Origin: Sclerodactyla briareus
Lineage: Eukaryota; Echinodermata; Holothuroidea; Dendrochirotida; Sclerodactylidae
NCBI GenBank assembly: GCA_026419785.1
Contig: JAODTK010005109.1
Location: 217,511 to 281,510, forward strand
Length of the DNA stretch: 64,000 bases
Direction of reading: 5' to 3'
How positions within the stretch are numbered: position 1 is the first letter of the stretch; every line of letters begins with the position of its first letter. A program made the translations under genes and the position numbers. Under the pieces are notes generated by a model. That model was not told the DNA's origin and did not search any database. It saw only the letters and a list, made by a program, of their open reading frames with translations. Shown here one piece after another: positions 12,169 to 24,448 of this stretch.

Positions 12169-12909
12169 TAGTCTTGTGTTGAGACGTCGATATATCCCCT
12201 ATTATTCCGCGCCGTTTATCCGGCATTTACATTGTCTGTACTGTGCCACAATTGGCCTTCTGTATCAACGTACTTGGTTCAAATTATTGATATTTTTTTT
12301 GGAGAATTATTTTCAGCTGTTTAAAAATTGCCCAAACCTGCTAAATCGGTGGATCTCGATGGTGTCGCTTATTGTAACGAGATGTTATAGTCAACTCTAA
12401 CATTCATCCGAAAAAATCTAAATATTCAAGCAGGGGTTCTCTATCAGTTGTAGAGCTGAGACGTCGAATATCTTCCATTCCCGATTTTTCCTGCTAACCT
12501 TCTATCCGGCATTACATTTCTTACTGCACACCATTGGCCTTCTGTATCAACGTCTTGTTTCAAATTGTTAGAGAGTATTTTTCTTCAAGATATGATTTTC
12601 AGCCTGTTAAAATCGTCCAAACTGCTAACAAAACGTTGGATCCTCCACGTCGCTTAGTGTAACTCGCTGTTATTGTCTATCCATTCATCGAAAAAATCTA
12701 AATAATTCCAAGCAGGGTTTCTCTATCAGTGGTTGTGTTTGGCCGCTTTCCAATATTGGAAGCGAAATAACATTTGGGACAGATACTTTCAGTGATAGAC
12801 AGAGTAGACGGTTACAGAAATGGTGGTGCCTGCTAATTTAATGATGGCTGTGCGCGCGGATAAAAGCCAGCGGAAAATCAGAATATAACAACGTCTCAAC
12901 ACAAGACTA
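12169..12909. mobile_element. 741-bp MITE with tandem interior and 9-bp TSD
   Basis: The left end begins with TAGTCTTGTGTTGAGACGT at 12169-12187, and the right end carries its exact reverse complement at 12891-12909. The match continues inward to about 26 bp with two mismatches. Identical 9-bp direct repeats flank it exactly. The interior is two diverged tandem units of about 280 bp (12181-12455 and 12456-12740), followed by about 140 bp of unique sequence. No transposase is encoded; the 106-codon frame at 12080-12400 spans the element edge. A 9-bp duplication suggests a Mutator-like transposase, but the terminal sequence is not one I recognise, so the superfamily is open. Confidence 0.85.
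12181..12740 (+). repeat. Two tandem 280-bp units inside the MITE
   Basis: Unit one starts GAGACGTCGATATATC at 12181, and unit two starts GAGACGTCGAATATC near 12458. Shared landmarks are TATCCGGCATT-ACATT, ATTGGCCTTCTGTATCAACG, TTTCAAATT, GATTTTCAGC or ATTTTCAGC, CCAAACTGCTAA, GTCGCTTA, TTCATC-GAAAAAATCTAAAT, and GTTTCTCTATCAGT at each end. The start of unit two resembles the terminal repeat, as if the unit boundary were an internalised copy of the element end. Confidence 0.8.
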
Positions 12910-12918
12910 CGATCGACC
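12910..12918 (+). repeat. Target-site duplication, right copy
   Basis: CGATCGACC directly after the right terminal inverted repeat, identical to 12160-12168. Confidence 0.85.
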
Positions 12919-15900
12919 AGGGACTTTGGTCAATTCTGCAAAGGGTTTTCGTGAACCATGCTCTAGGTAATTCAGAAGCAACGAATCTAGCTGTCCCTTC
13001 TTACGATCCTTTGAAAATGTGACGTGTTCCCGCCGCAGATCGGGATCAGGTCGGGGCCTGTACATTATTGTAGCTAACACTCCGTTTTTTGGTCGAAAGT
13101 GCATACATGCCAAAATAGGGTTTTGTTGATTTGGATCCTCTGTTGCGCGAGTAAAACATTCTTTAGCTCAGTCATGCAGACTTCCACCCAGGGCATATTC
13201 ACATGTTTATATGACTGTACTAGGGTCATAGAAAATTTTATCTATGTCATTGCAAGGCCGGGGAAGTGTCCTGCTGTCATTTTTACCACGATTCCGGAGG
13301 TACTACCATTTCGTACTACTCACCAACTACCGTATTGTCGCGCTTCGCTTAATTGCGGGGTATGCGCGCTTGATAATTGAAGTTTGGAGAAATGTTCATA
13401 ACTTCGTCCACCCGGGCTCCTGGTTGCTGGCTTTAACGTTGGCCCCTGTTTGTCAGACAAGAGCATAAGGCTCTCCCTCCCCTCTCGCTCTCTGGTTTAC
13501 ATCTAGTTTCCTGCACTTTGCAAGATATGTCCAACTGTTATCAAGTACTGCTACCCTGAGCAGCTGTCAAGGTATCACGAATCCTCCTGGTTTCAGCATG
13601 TTGTGTCTCAAAATAGCCTGCCAACGTCTAGTATACGCTAGATCAACGGGTCACTTGCCGTACTTGTCCCACGTCACAAGTTGTCCAAAATAGAGTTTCC
13701 GTGGGGAATACGTATTTCGGTCTTTCGGGACAATCCCTTCTCGGTGAAGTCGGGATCAGTGACCAATCCCATGAGGTCTGTGTCCCGACGTCCGAATATG
13801 ATCAGTTGACTCACGCCCAAAGTTCCAGGAAAACATTCCCGGGCAACAACATCGCTGTTACATTCATGTTTTGACAATGTCTGCAGTTCGCAGAATTTGT
13901 CAGAGCTTGCCGTCACATCGGGGAGCTTGGCTCATTCGATGTAGTTTCAGTATTGCCCGATAACAGTGACGTGAACAGTGTATGGTGTTTCCACGCCTAA
14001 AAAAACAAGTCTAATTTGTTTGTTATCGCAATGACTAAATATGAACATCCTTGGCAACCTCCCAAAGAAAATACGGATCCTATAATCTGCTATTGCTAAT
14101 AGAGCATAGAGTAATACAAGTAAGCTAGTGTCTCACACGATACGTTTATATGAAGAGTTAAAAAGGTGAAATTACATATGTGGCAATCGCACCGAGCCGA
14201 GTTGCCACATATCTCATCACCAATTTTGTGCTATTTGTGGTCTGTTCACCCTAAAATTCCTTTTCCAATATGTTTGAGGTTTCCATCAAATTTCATGGAA
14301 AACACGTGTTGCGTGACTCTTGAATTCCTTACGCAACTACTTACTTGCTCAATAAATAATCGTAATAATTAAATTTTGAAACCGTAAGTCACCCAAATAA
14401 TCCAAGCCGGCTAAATCTCGTGTTTTATGACGTTTCATTTTGTTACAAAATTGAGACCGTTTTTGTCACTCAAATATCCGATATCTCAAATTGTGAAGGA
14501 TCGTTACGGTAGAGAATATATTATTGAGGTTTTCTCTTGTCAAATGCGTTCAGCAAATAAAACTGAAGATAAATACGAAAAACCAGCGCACACACATGCA
14601 CAAACACTCAGGCACACACACTTTTTCAGTAGACGAGCATTATCAATAACACAGTGACGAGTAACATATATAAATGTTATATTGATGAATGAAAATTATC
14701 ATCTGTATAGCCTACTGTTTCGATGCGAAATGAAATGCGATGCGATGATGAAACTTCTTAAAGGTTATCAAGAGTTCCCAAAGCAGCGCTGTCTAGATAA
14801 TATATATCCAGGTTTTCCAAGATGGTTTGTGCTAACCTGGCTAATATACCACATAGCCTTGCGGGTAGGCGATTTGCTTACTGTACAAAGTCTGTGTGAT
14901 CATGGTGGGTTTGCGTTTCCACATTACTCTGACTACGGCTTGACCGGTACCCACAAAAGCGTTTCGAAAAACAGGGTGCCAAATTGAAAAATATACATAT
15001 CCAAAGTCAATGTTAGGCTCGAAGTCAATGGAACAGCTCGAGACAATATCGGTAAAAATGATTCTCTGGTAGCCGTCAAATAAAGTTTCACTTTAGATAT
15101 TGATCTATGACAGCCTTTAATGACGGTTAATGATTTAATGATGGTTATCCACAATTCATCCTTCACTGGAAACAAACTGTAAACCATGCACCAACATTAG
15201 GAACTTCGTGAAAGTGGAAGTACGATATTTGATTGTACCCGGAAAAGGGGGATTTATTTCTCTATTGACAGAGACGATTAGTTTGGCCATGACAAAGATA
15301 ACATCCTTCAGTTCAATTGTGTGACAGACGTGCACAAGGGAGTCCGCGGAAAATGAAAACATGATTTCAGAGAAGAGGCATTCACTCTCAAATGACCAAT
15401 CAGGCAGTCAGGCTGTCAGACTTACCATAAAAGAGCTCACAAGTGCATAATTGTCCTATGTCGGTCATTAACTCGAATGACTTGCAACTCACTGTCTGTG
15501 GGATTCCCATCTGATCATGAGCAGCGATAAATAACTATACATCAGAGGTGGATAATCGAGGAACTGGGATAGTCAACCCGAAATACCATCATAATTGTTA
15601 TTTGCCAAGGAGCTAAATCTCCGCCGAAACACAATTTTGTATGATTAAACGCGATTTTAGAATGCCCCCAAACCTTTCAATGCACTCTTGTAAAACCGCA
15701 GTTTGAGTGCATATCACGGAAAACTCTCTATGCACTCAAAGGGCGATTCGTGAGTATTAATGCGTAGATATAGGGACTTGATCGGCTCCATGGAGACTTC
15801 TGATCTGGAAACATCCGATGCTTGTCGCACGATCGAGAGTCAACAGATCTATAGTGTGCAGAACGTTTGTTCTGAATTTGATTCATATCTTAGTATCGTC

Positions 15901-16590
15901 AATGAAATGAAAAATCAGTCACGAATTCGACAAAAATCTGTTAGGTCAAATCAGAACTGCAAATGATTCTCAAAAGAACAGTTGCCGCGAAAGTAGAAAA
16001 ACCAGCGATCGTGCAGTAGTCCGATTCGTCCCTATAGGCCTAAGAGCTCCATTAACGGTAACCCGTCCCACTGCCACGACCTCGGTTGTTGTTCTACTAT
16101 CTGATGTTCGATTTCGGCTGATGATACTAGGCCCTTTATCATCACGGCGGAAATACTCCTCCCTCCAGAATGTTAATGACCTGAATCGCTTTTTGCCAGT
16201 CCATGTGTAATAGCACCCCTCACGTTCCTGATAAACCTATATTTTCCTTTAATTTTAGAGCACAAAAGATAATGGTACGATTTAATTTCTCTCGTTTTTC
16301 GATATTGCTCTTTAGGAACATAGTTCGTTTCAAACAATTTCGATTTGAGAAGGAATTGCGATGGATGATGGTAGTTATGACTTTATTACCCAAACGCCTG
16401 AATTTGAAAGGACAATCGTCCACTACATACAGCGTGCCCTTCAGTTGAGCTGCCTATGACTACGGGGGACCTTACAGACGGTCAGCAAACAGGATCTCCT
16501 TTTTACAGGGATTATACACTCCTGCGATTCAATATGCCGCCAAATAACATTAGCGTACTATAGGGGACTATACAGAGGACCCGCCCGATA
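12919..16590. other. No confident gene
   Basis: About 3.7 kb not explained by repeats I can see. Minus-strand frames at 13674-13922 (about 83 codons, one stop-bounded frame) and 14933-15187 and 15156-15362 are protein-like in composition but show no domain. A short plus-strand frame from an ATG near 16363 (about 32 codons, acidic start MDDGSYDF) has a stop just upstream and ends at TGA near 16460. None is secure. A host gene with small exons could be hidden here. Confidence 0.35.
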
Positions 16591-17094
16591 TTACTGCTCG
16601 GCGGACGTGCGTTTCAGTTTCACGTCAACATCAGACAATGAAGATGGGCAATCCCCCAAAGTTTCCTGCGGCGTCACGACATCGCGGCGGCCACACCACC
16701 CAAAATCTATCAGCCTTGCCCCGGACACCACTTCGCGCAGGAGATAAGTGTTCTCCCCTCGTTTCGTTTTGTAACCTCCCATTTTATTCGAACTGACGAT
16801 GTTTTCAGTTTTCCGTATACCCTCATATGAATTGGACCTTTCCGACCCCGTATGACCTAAAATTGTACTATAATTGACACCATTCCTCCATACAAACCAA
16901 TCATACCTAGTTATAAAACTTACGAATGTTTGCTTCACCGTCAGATTTTTGCGATTCAAGCGTTTTTGCAATAGGATTTTGGTTGGATTTGTCGGCTGAG
17001 GAGGCATGATTAACCCCTCTCGTGAAAATGCGACTTTGTCAGAGCAGAACTGCATATTTTCGCAAGAAAAACTGCGGATGGAACAATACCCCAC
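16591..17094 (-). CDS. Hypothetical ORF, 167 codons
   Basis: This is the longest stop-free frame in the window. Starting at 17094 on the minus strand it encodes a hydrophilic, basic protein with a mid-segment containing LIDFGWCGRRDVV near residues 130-142 and a polar tail. No signal peptide, membrane segment or known domain is seen. It does not overlap a repeat I recognise, and its base composition is more GC-rich than its flanks. About one frame of this length is expected by chance in 64 kb of two-strand sequence, so coding status is doubtful. It could also be part of a larger exon or a decayed transposon gene. Confidence 0.2.
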   Translation of the reverse strand: MGYCSIRSFSCENMQFCSDKVAFSREGLIMPPQPTNPTKILLQKRLNRKNLTVKQTFVSFITRYDWFVWRNGVNYSTILGHTGSERSNSYEGIRKTENIVSSNKMGGYKTKRGENTYLLREVVSGARLIDFGWCGRRDVVTPQETLGDCPSSLSDVDVKLKRTSAEQ

Positions 17095-19597
17095 GCATCG
17101 AATTCACGCCCCTGTGGTCATCACGTCATTGAAAGCTGACTAAGGAAGGGGGACTTGTTTATTCATCATGTTGACACCATGTACAGTTCATGTCGAGTCA
17201 TAAATAAAATACAATACACCGCTAGATCGTATACCCCCCCCCCCCCCTCCCAACTGTCACGCCAGTTTTCGTTGTTCTCGTTGGCCCTAGCTCAGTTTTG
17301 GTATCTCGGTATACTTCTATTGCATTGGGTACTTGGAGCTTGTCGGTTGCATATTATAGTTTAGCATCAGAATTATGCACCCGTTTTGTTTACTTGCGTC
17401 ATTACATAGCACTATACCCTGCATGAGGCAATAGTTTCTCCGAAAGCAAGCCCTTCCCGATAAATCGAAAGTACCAGATTGCGTGTTATGTTTGGCCTAT
17501 GTACTGCATATGCAGTTACCCGTGACCGGTGTTAATTGAACCTTTGTACAAAGTGAAGATTTACTAGTAACGTCAACTTCATTGACCCCTGTTTTAAAGA
17601 TGTCGCTTGAAAAATACGGGGATTACAACTACTGACTAATGAGATATAATGAAATAAATAAATATGAATACTACGAAGGTAAGAGTTGCACAGTGAATTC
17701 AACTTGGGTAAAACGAAATCTCCAGTGAACCTATATGGCCAGTTAAACCTCACTTGGATTTTTGGTTTTTCCACTATTTCTTTCTCGTTTTTTCCACTTT
17801 CCCCTCCTTCATTTCCCGTTTTGAGCCTTCGATTTCCCGATTTTCCCTCTCGATCTTTTGTCGGAGGGGGGGGGGGGGGTTCCCCCTGCCCCACCACTGG
17901 CTTGGACACTGCTGAAAATAGAGCCTACTACAAATAGATCACAGGCAAATATGTATGCAATTGACTCTAGAAAGCCCCATGTGTGTCGCTCTATCGGCGC
18001 GAAACTATTATATGAGTTGCGTTAATAATTGACGTACTTTATGATAGCAAGTGATGGCGCCATGTGCCCTAAAAATTGATGCACTCATGCCTTCAAAGGT
18101 CAATGGTCATTTAACAGATTCGCTCTAAACTTGCGCAGGTGAAAGAGGACATATCAAAACCCCCACACCTCAAATTGAAAATCTGGAATGTTGCCTCGTT
18201 GAAATATTTCAATTTGCTTTTGGGAAATTCGATGAATCACGGGGGAAGTGATGCGAAGACCGCCCATGGACCCTGCATATTTAAAGTACAACTGCAGGAT
18301 AATAAAGATGTAACATATTAGCTGGAGAGAAAGCAATTAGAAATATTGATGCATTCATCCAAACCGAAGTTTCATTCGGACTTTCGCTACGGAGAGTTTA
18401 CAGCCCTTTGAAGTTTCTGCATGTGTATTGCACAAGACCGAAAAAAACATCCATCACCAATGATTCATACTTGCACAACCCTGCCAAAAAAGCTTGTTTT
18501 CTATTGTAATGAAAATTCACACATTCTTTCAAATTCGGAAAAACATTTAGTCTATGGGAGAGGAGTTATTGTTGGAGTGGGTTGGTAGGTGTTGATGGTT
18601 ACTTTGGTGAGAGAAAAACAGCAAAACTTCCGCTTATTGTTGACTTACTAAAAAATTAAACAATCAAATTACTGAACTATCTTCCCGGATTGTCCAAGTG
18701 TGATATCATGCGTTATTGCGGAATCTGATAATGGACCAAACTTGAAGCCCAAACTCCACATAGGAACATCGTATCAAAATGGGGTTTAGACCTATACAGT
18801 TTTCCATTCTCCACCTCTGTTGTATCCAAGCCTGCAGCTGTCCCATAATAATGCTGCACTTTTTTCGCTATGGTAACGACAGAAGAACGAAGAGAGATAT
18901 TCACTTAAAATGAATGAGATTAAGCAGCTCTAACTCGTCACACCTCTGACTTGAGATCAGAAGATCCGGTCACTTGCCATTTAATGTTTTGAAAAAGGTC
19001 TGTCTACCTCTCTACTTATTGACCTTTGCACCACGGTAGAAATGTCAAAGGTAAAATTTTCCAAAAAAGTGCCAGCATTTTAAGAGGAAATTGGACGTGA
19101 AAATTACTATCCACCAAACTTTGATATCTGATGAGCACTAATGAGTTTGTGATTCGAACCAATCCCAGCACTTTGTCACCTCCCACATCTCGAGTTGAAC
19201 GGAACATATTAGTTTGTTCGTCTATGCGAGATACATCTGGTAACCTCAGTTGACCTCTGTGGATAAGATTTTAGGATAAGATGGAATAGTATATAGGAGG
19301 TGGAATTATAGTGAATTACCTGAATTAATCCGGAAAAGGCAAGAATCACTACGCAGTGATGTGTTCTTGGTATCAATGGGCTCCTTCGTGTTCCCCACGC
19401 AATGTCACAAACAATGTTGCCAAGCTGATTGTACCTTATCAGTACAATCGAAATCTGTCTGAAATTTTGTTCTTAGTTTCGGCTGTCAATCTGATAAATA
19501 GGAAGTACCAAAGTCCAGTCATATTCACACGACCATTGCCCTTTAAATAATAACAGAAAATACCACATCATAATTTTACCCTTGTTAAAGCTTCTCG
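17095..19597. other. No gene; G and C tracts
   Basis: A C run lies at about 17233-17247, and a G run at about 17866-17878 next to CCCCCTGCCCCACCACTGGC, the mark of the G-tract repeats seen elsewhere. The rest is AT-rich with no domain. Frames near 17532-17909 are proline and lysine low complexity created by the tract. Confidence 0.45.
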
Positions 19598-19617
19598 TGT
19601 ATAATAACTCCATACAG

Positions 19618-19750
19618 CCCATGAACCCGAAGGTCCACGAGACCGAAGGTTCGTGAGACCGAAAATGGAAAAGGGTCCACGGGACCGAAGGTTCGATAGA
19701 CCGAAATTGGAAAAGAGTCCACGAGAGACCGAAGGTTCCCGAAACCGAAT
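19618..19750 (+). repeat. Left GACCGAAGGT tandem array
   Basis: About three imperfect units of roughly 45 to 60 bp, each built from GTCCACGAGACCGAAGGTTCG and AGACCGAAA-TGGAAAAG. Units vary in length by small gaps. Confidence 0.75.
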
Positions 19751-20425
19751 ATAAAAGAAAATACTTAGGACCGAGCGTTGTTTTATGAATGAAATTCAAT
19801 AGCGGAGACCAATTAATGAGGAAATATCGTCTCGCAATACCCGGCGATAATGGTCGGTGCCGCTTGCCTTTCGAAGTTCAAACTTACACTCGAGAGCAGC
19901 ATATATAATTGGGGTAATTGATTGGATTCCAGTACATAAAAATCTAATTACACTTACAAACGAAAATGTAACTCAGCCTACCCACTTGTCATTAAAGCAA
20001 CTTCAAACAAAATCGAACACGCTGTTGTTGAAAATAGATCTAAGCCCTAGTATACACTACACTCATGATTAATACTGAAAACAGTAGGACTCCTATACAC
20101 ACTACGGGTAAACCACCACGTGCCCAATTAGTGGGAGACCAATAGAACCACGCGGTTATACTAATCGCGTTCACAAGAAAGCTTCACTAAGTACACACAT
20201 TCGCAGACACACAGAAGCATGCGTGACTACATACATAGATTACCTCGAGAGATGAAAAATACGTGTAAAATTAATCATCCATGATTCTGGCAGGTGAAAC
20301 GACAGTGAAGTTTTTTTTTTTTTTCTAGTGGACGTCGCTCCGTGTTTTGGAATTTCGATTGAGTGGTTATTCTCTCTGGTCAGTTATCATGTTCGTAACT
20401 GCCCGAGGAATCGTACAGGTGTAGG

Positions 20426-20530
20426 CAGTGGCGGCGGAACCGGGGGGGCTTGGGGGGGGGGCTCAGCCCCCCCCCTTGAAAAAAATGAGGGGGCAAACGC
20501 TTGTTTAGCCCCCCCAATATTCCAACATTC
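20426..20530 (+). repeat. G-tract repeat, CAGTGGCGG type
   Basis: Begins CAGTGGCGGCGGAACC, then a G7-CTT-G10 block, CTCAGCCCCCCCCCTTGA and AGCCCCCCCAATATTCC. G and C tracts can pair into a hairpin. The CAG-starting head resembles hAT termini, but no partner end is seen. Confidence 0.6.
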
Positions 20531-21654
20531 AATGTATGTATCTAATTGCTATCGCCTGATTGTTTAAATTAATATTCAAAATTTCTAGGAATACTCCGTG
20601 AATCGTGACAATCAATCATATTAAGCACTCTGGAGGCTATATATAGCATATGAGTCATCTTCCAGTTGCATCTTTGCGGTTTCGTAATGGCCGTACTGTG
20701 ATACTCGTGAGCAGAAGCCTGTACTGCGCGTCGCATCGGTTTGACATATTCACTGTTTTCTGCATTCCTCACCCAATGCACCAGCACTGTACAGCCTATG
20801 TACACACTATATAGGCTAATTGCCACATTATGTACCATAGCCCGTTGGTAATCTTGCTCCAGGCGACCCATCAAATCAAATCAATCGAGGTTGCGATGCT
20901 GTCGGGACGTAGAGCCTATTACTTTACTACAAAATATGACCTAAGTCAGATGGCCATTAAAATGAATTTAACAATTGTACGCTTCGGTGTATATATAGGC
21001 TACGCATTATAAACACTAGTGGTGCAGTACTATTTCCTTGTATTTATTTCGCTGGTATTATGCCTTGTCACGTGATTAACGAAGGCTGAAACTATTTCGA
21101 ATTAATTCGAGACAAAAACATGTTCTACTCAGCATGTGCTTCATGCTTCATTCTTCAGATGACTTAAGAATATGTAAAAATTGAGTAACTATTATGAAAA
21201 GTATCCATTTTGAAAAATGGTATGTAGTTGATGTACGTGAATTTGGTAGGCTATATTTCAGCAAAAGAGCATACCAAATTTCAAGAATAAAAATTTCGGT
21301 GGGATCACCCTCACCCACGACAGTGTAAGGATTACTTTGGTCGGTCAATCTTCAAATTTTGCAATTTCAAATGTGTTGTTTAACATAGCTTAAATATATA
21401 CACATTGGCATAGCTATACATTCACGGAAACGACTGCGCATCTCGACCTGTCAACACGTACCATACTTAGAAAGGGTGTTTCAAATGTAAAAGACTGGAT
21501 CAAATGAATTTCTTGTACGGAGTGACATTTTATTCAACTTGTATTAAAACTTATATTCAAATTGCATTTTTTCTCTGATTTGTTCTTGATATTCATGCAA
21601 TTTCACACATGAGACCTGTAGTTTATGCCTAGATATTTGTACACAGGCCACTCG

Positions 21655-21890
21655 GCAAATGCCGTTTCCGGCCATCTAGAGGCCTGGAAACTCCAAAACT
21701 TTCTTGTACGCTTCGCGCCAACCAATGGTGGCGCTACGCTTAGATAAGTACATCCACTTCGCCCCCCAATACAAAATACATTCCGCCGCGCCTGGGTGTA
21801 GGCGTGGCGTTGACGTAAAGCTCAAAGCAACAGGGAAAACCGGTTGCCCGTGTGCATGCGGGGCGGTCATATCATTAATGGGGGGCGTGC
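21655..21890 (-). repeat. R2 fragment, reversed
   Basis: Read on the minus strand it contains TATCTAAGCGTAGCGCCACC, GGTTGGCGCGAAGCGTAC and CCTCTAGATGGCCGGAAACG. These are the R2 landmarks TCTAAGCGGAGCGCCACC, GGCGCGTAGCGT and CCCTAGATTGCAGGAAACG. Only the first quarter of R2 is present. Confidence 0.65.
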
Positions 21891-22189
21891 AAACCTAATC
21901 TGTAGGTTTAAGGGAGATTCATGACTGGAATTATCCCTAAATGATCCTCCACCTAAACTTTCTGAACCCCAGATGGTCGCCCTCCTTCAGGTAGATCATA
22001 TATCCCATCTCCACAACGAGCACCAGTGCATGCATTTGTATGAGCTACAAAATCAATCATACTGTTGCATGGTTACATGGTCAGATGGTCACCGTAAGTA
22101 GCCTTACCGCCATTCTAAGAGTTAATTAACTGGAGCGTATCAGAACGGCGGAATGATACAACTATAACGGGAAGTTATCACTTTCGCTC

Positions 22190-22375
22190 TCGCGGACCTT
22201 CGGTCTCGCGACTCTTTATACGAATTTCGGTCTCGTTGAACTCAGCCTTACATTTTCGGTATCGCGGACTCTTTCTCACTTTGATCTCGCGGACCCTTTC
22301 TCACTTTCGGTCTTCGGTCTTGTGGGCCGTCGTCTCGTGGGCCGCGGTCTCGTGGACCTTCGTCTCGTGGGGCTG
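22190..22375 (-). repeat. Right GACCGAAGGT tandem array, inverted
   Basis: Repeated TCGCGGACCTTCGGTCTC, CTCGCGGACCCTTTCTCAC, and TCGTGGGCCG phrases, the reverse complement of the left array at 19618-19750. More units than on the left, and more diverged. Confidence 0.75.
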
Positions 22376-22489
22376 CCCCGAACGGGTGGGTATTATCATG
22401 TGCTTGCACTAATATTTTATCAATCGTATGCAGTATTCACTTGCTAGGCAGCGCGTAACTGAAGATGCTGTATTCATACTTGTTCATTG

Positions 22490-24448
22490 TATGACAATTG
22501 CCCATATGTCCCGATATTGGACGACCCTATTTCCCCTGTGGAGGTGGAAAATGCAATAAAGACATTGAAGACTGATACAAGTGGTGGACCCTCCTGGAGT
22601 TCCCCCGGGTATTCTGAAATGGTTGCCGATTCAGTGGGTCTTGTCGTTTACGATCTTGTTTAATATTGTCTTTACGACCCATCAAATGCCAGGGACTTGG
22701 GCTTTTCCTCGGCTTATTGTCATGTTCAAAAAAGGGGAGAGAGGGTTTGTGGTAATTACCAGGGAATAAGTATTATGGATAGTGTAGCAAAACTTTATGA
22801 TACCATCTTATACTTTGGCGTTTGGAGCATTGGTTTAACTAAAGAACAAGCAGGGGGGTCAGCGTGGGCGAGGGTGTGTAGAGCAAATTCTTATTATGCG
22901 TTTGCTTTTGATTTTGCAAAGTGTAAACGGAAGAAGTTATATGTTACGTTTATTGATGTTTCCAAAGCATACGACAAGAGTGCCCCACGTAATGGGTTGA
23001 TAACCGTTTTTATAACAGTTATTGGGTTGCGGTGCCGGTATGTTAGTCGCTATTGCGGCGTGTTATTCCGATACGCGTTTTATTTTGGGTACTGCCCTGA
23101 TTTGTGCGTGTATTGGTCTACGTCAATGTAGTCCTACGAGCTGCTTCTTATTCACCTTCATGTGAACCAAATTGAAGGATCGGTGTGGATTAGATGGGAA
23201 TTTAGAGTGGCTACACTCGCTGCTCTTAATGATGATACTGTTTTGTTGGCAATTAGTCGGGATAAATGTGTTGAAAAATTTAGTATTTTGATGGATTATT
23301 GTGAGCGTTCGGGGATGGTTGCTAATCGATCAAAAACTGAATTCATGGTCATAAATGGGACAGAATTGGATAAACAGTCTTTTATTGTGGGTGGGTAAGA
23401 AATTAAGAAGTGTGATTCGTATGTTTATCTGGGTGCTGCCTCCACTCAGGATGGCAAGGTGATAGTTCAATTCAAAAGCACTGTAAAGATAAACAATGCC
23501 ATGCTTGGAAGTTTGGGGCTTTTGTTGAGAAAAATGTTGACTTTCCTATTTGGGCTAAACGTAAAATTTTCGAATCCGCGTTCCTGCCAGCTTTGCTGTA
23601 TATAGTTGTGAGTCTGGCTGTGCAGTGAATGTGGGAGTTTAGAAAGCACGTATGATGCCTGTAAAAGTAATGTTGGGTGTTCGGAAGTCAACCCTAACTT
23701 GATTTGTTTTGGTCAGAAGGCAAGGTTCCCCCGTCTTTCATTTAGGGTTCAAACTGCTCAGTAGAGACAATAACTAGTTATTGTCTCCGAGAATATGCTG
23801 GTTGACGATCCCTTTTGGCTTGTGTGGAAGTTATGTGACCACAACGAAGGTATAAGTTTTACCGTCAGTCCATGAATCGTTAGTGTAATCCTAGCGAAGA
23901 AATCAGACCATGTTTATGAGGAAGAATGGGTCGAAAATTGTCCCTATAGAGAATGTATTAACCCATACTGACAGTACATCGTATTTATACCGACCCCACG
24001 TTTGAGGTACCTGATCATGAGAGGGTGCATTTTACACGGATTAGAACGTCATCTCACAGTTTATTATTGAAATGGGAAGGTGGTCTAGAATCGCCAGGGA
24101 AGACCGTTTGTGCAGGTGCGGCCCTGTGGTGCAAACAGAAGCACGTGTCTTACTTGATTGCCCGTTAACAATTTTTTTGCGGGAGGAAAATGCCGAGTTG
24201 TCCTTCGTCGGTTTAGAAAAATGATTTAATTCGGAAATTACAAACATGATAAGTTATTAAAGTAAGTGTAATAGGGTATTTCAGTCGTGAGACCTTACAG
24301 AGTATCCTTTCTTTTTTCTTGTGTGTTGTATTTTTGTATTCCATTGATTATTTGCACTCTGTACTGTTGTATTTCCACATTTGTATTATTTAGTGTCATC
24401 GTTGCCCGATTTCTGTGATATGCGTGACGAGTTGGTACAGTGAATAAT
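22490..24448 (+). mobile_element. LINE relic with reverse transcriptase, 5'-truncated
   Basis: In shifting plus-strand frames this reads as a non-LTR retrotransposon: ILDDPISPVEVENAIKTLKT (about 22516-22575), MPGTWAFPRLIVMFKKGER (22685-22745), NYQGISIMDSVAKLYDTIL (about 22755-22810), KEQAGG, KKLYVTFIDVSKAYDK (about 22933-22980, the first catalytic box), then NDDTVLLA (about 23228-23252) where a Y/F-ADD catalytic box is expected, GMVANRSKTEFMVIN (23313-23357), and YLGAAS (about 23427). The C-terminal part has LCRCG at 24108-24122 followed by DCPLT, a decayed Cys-rich motif. At least four frameshifts and several stops show it is dead. Clade is uncertain. The order of boxes and the 3' tail at 24449 make a LINE secure. 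Confidence 0.88.

Larger units (their letters stand above)
19598..22398. mobile_element. Candidate element with array-like inverted ends
   Basis: The left end (19598-19750) carries repeated GGTCCACGAGACCGAAGG and GAGACCGAAAATGGAAAAGG phrases. The right end (22190-22398) carries the same phrases reversed. Reverse-complementing the right end gives GATAATACCCAC, a short insert, CAGCCCCACGAGACGAAGG and TCCACGAGACCG, which matches the left ATAATAACTCC, CAGCCCATGAACCCGAAGG, TCCACGAGACCG. So the outer 40 to 50 bp also match, not just the array units. The interior includes a G-tract repeat at 20426-20530 and an R2 fragment at 21660-21890, and no transposase. No target duplication is visible. Two unrelated arrays in opposite orientation are the alternative. 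Confidence 0.5.

Noticed and set aside
12907-13113. Minus-strand ORF ending at the MITE insertion site
   Set aside because: The stop codon is reached in the reconstructed reading with or without the insertion, and no domain is seen. The overlap with the element edge looks coincidental.
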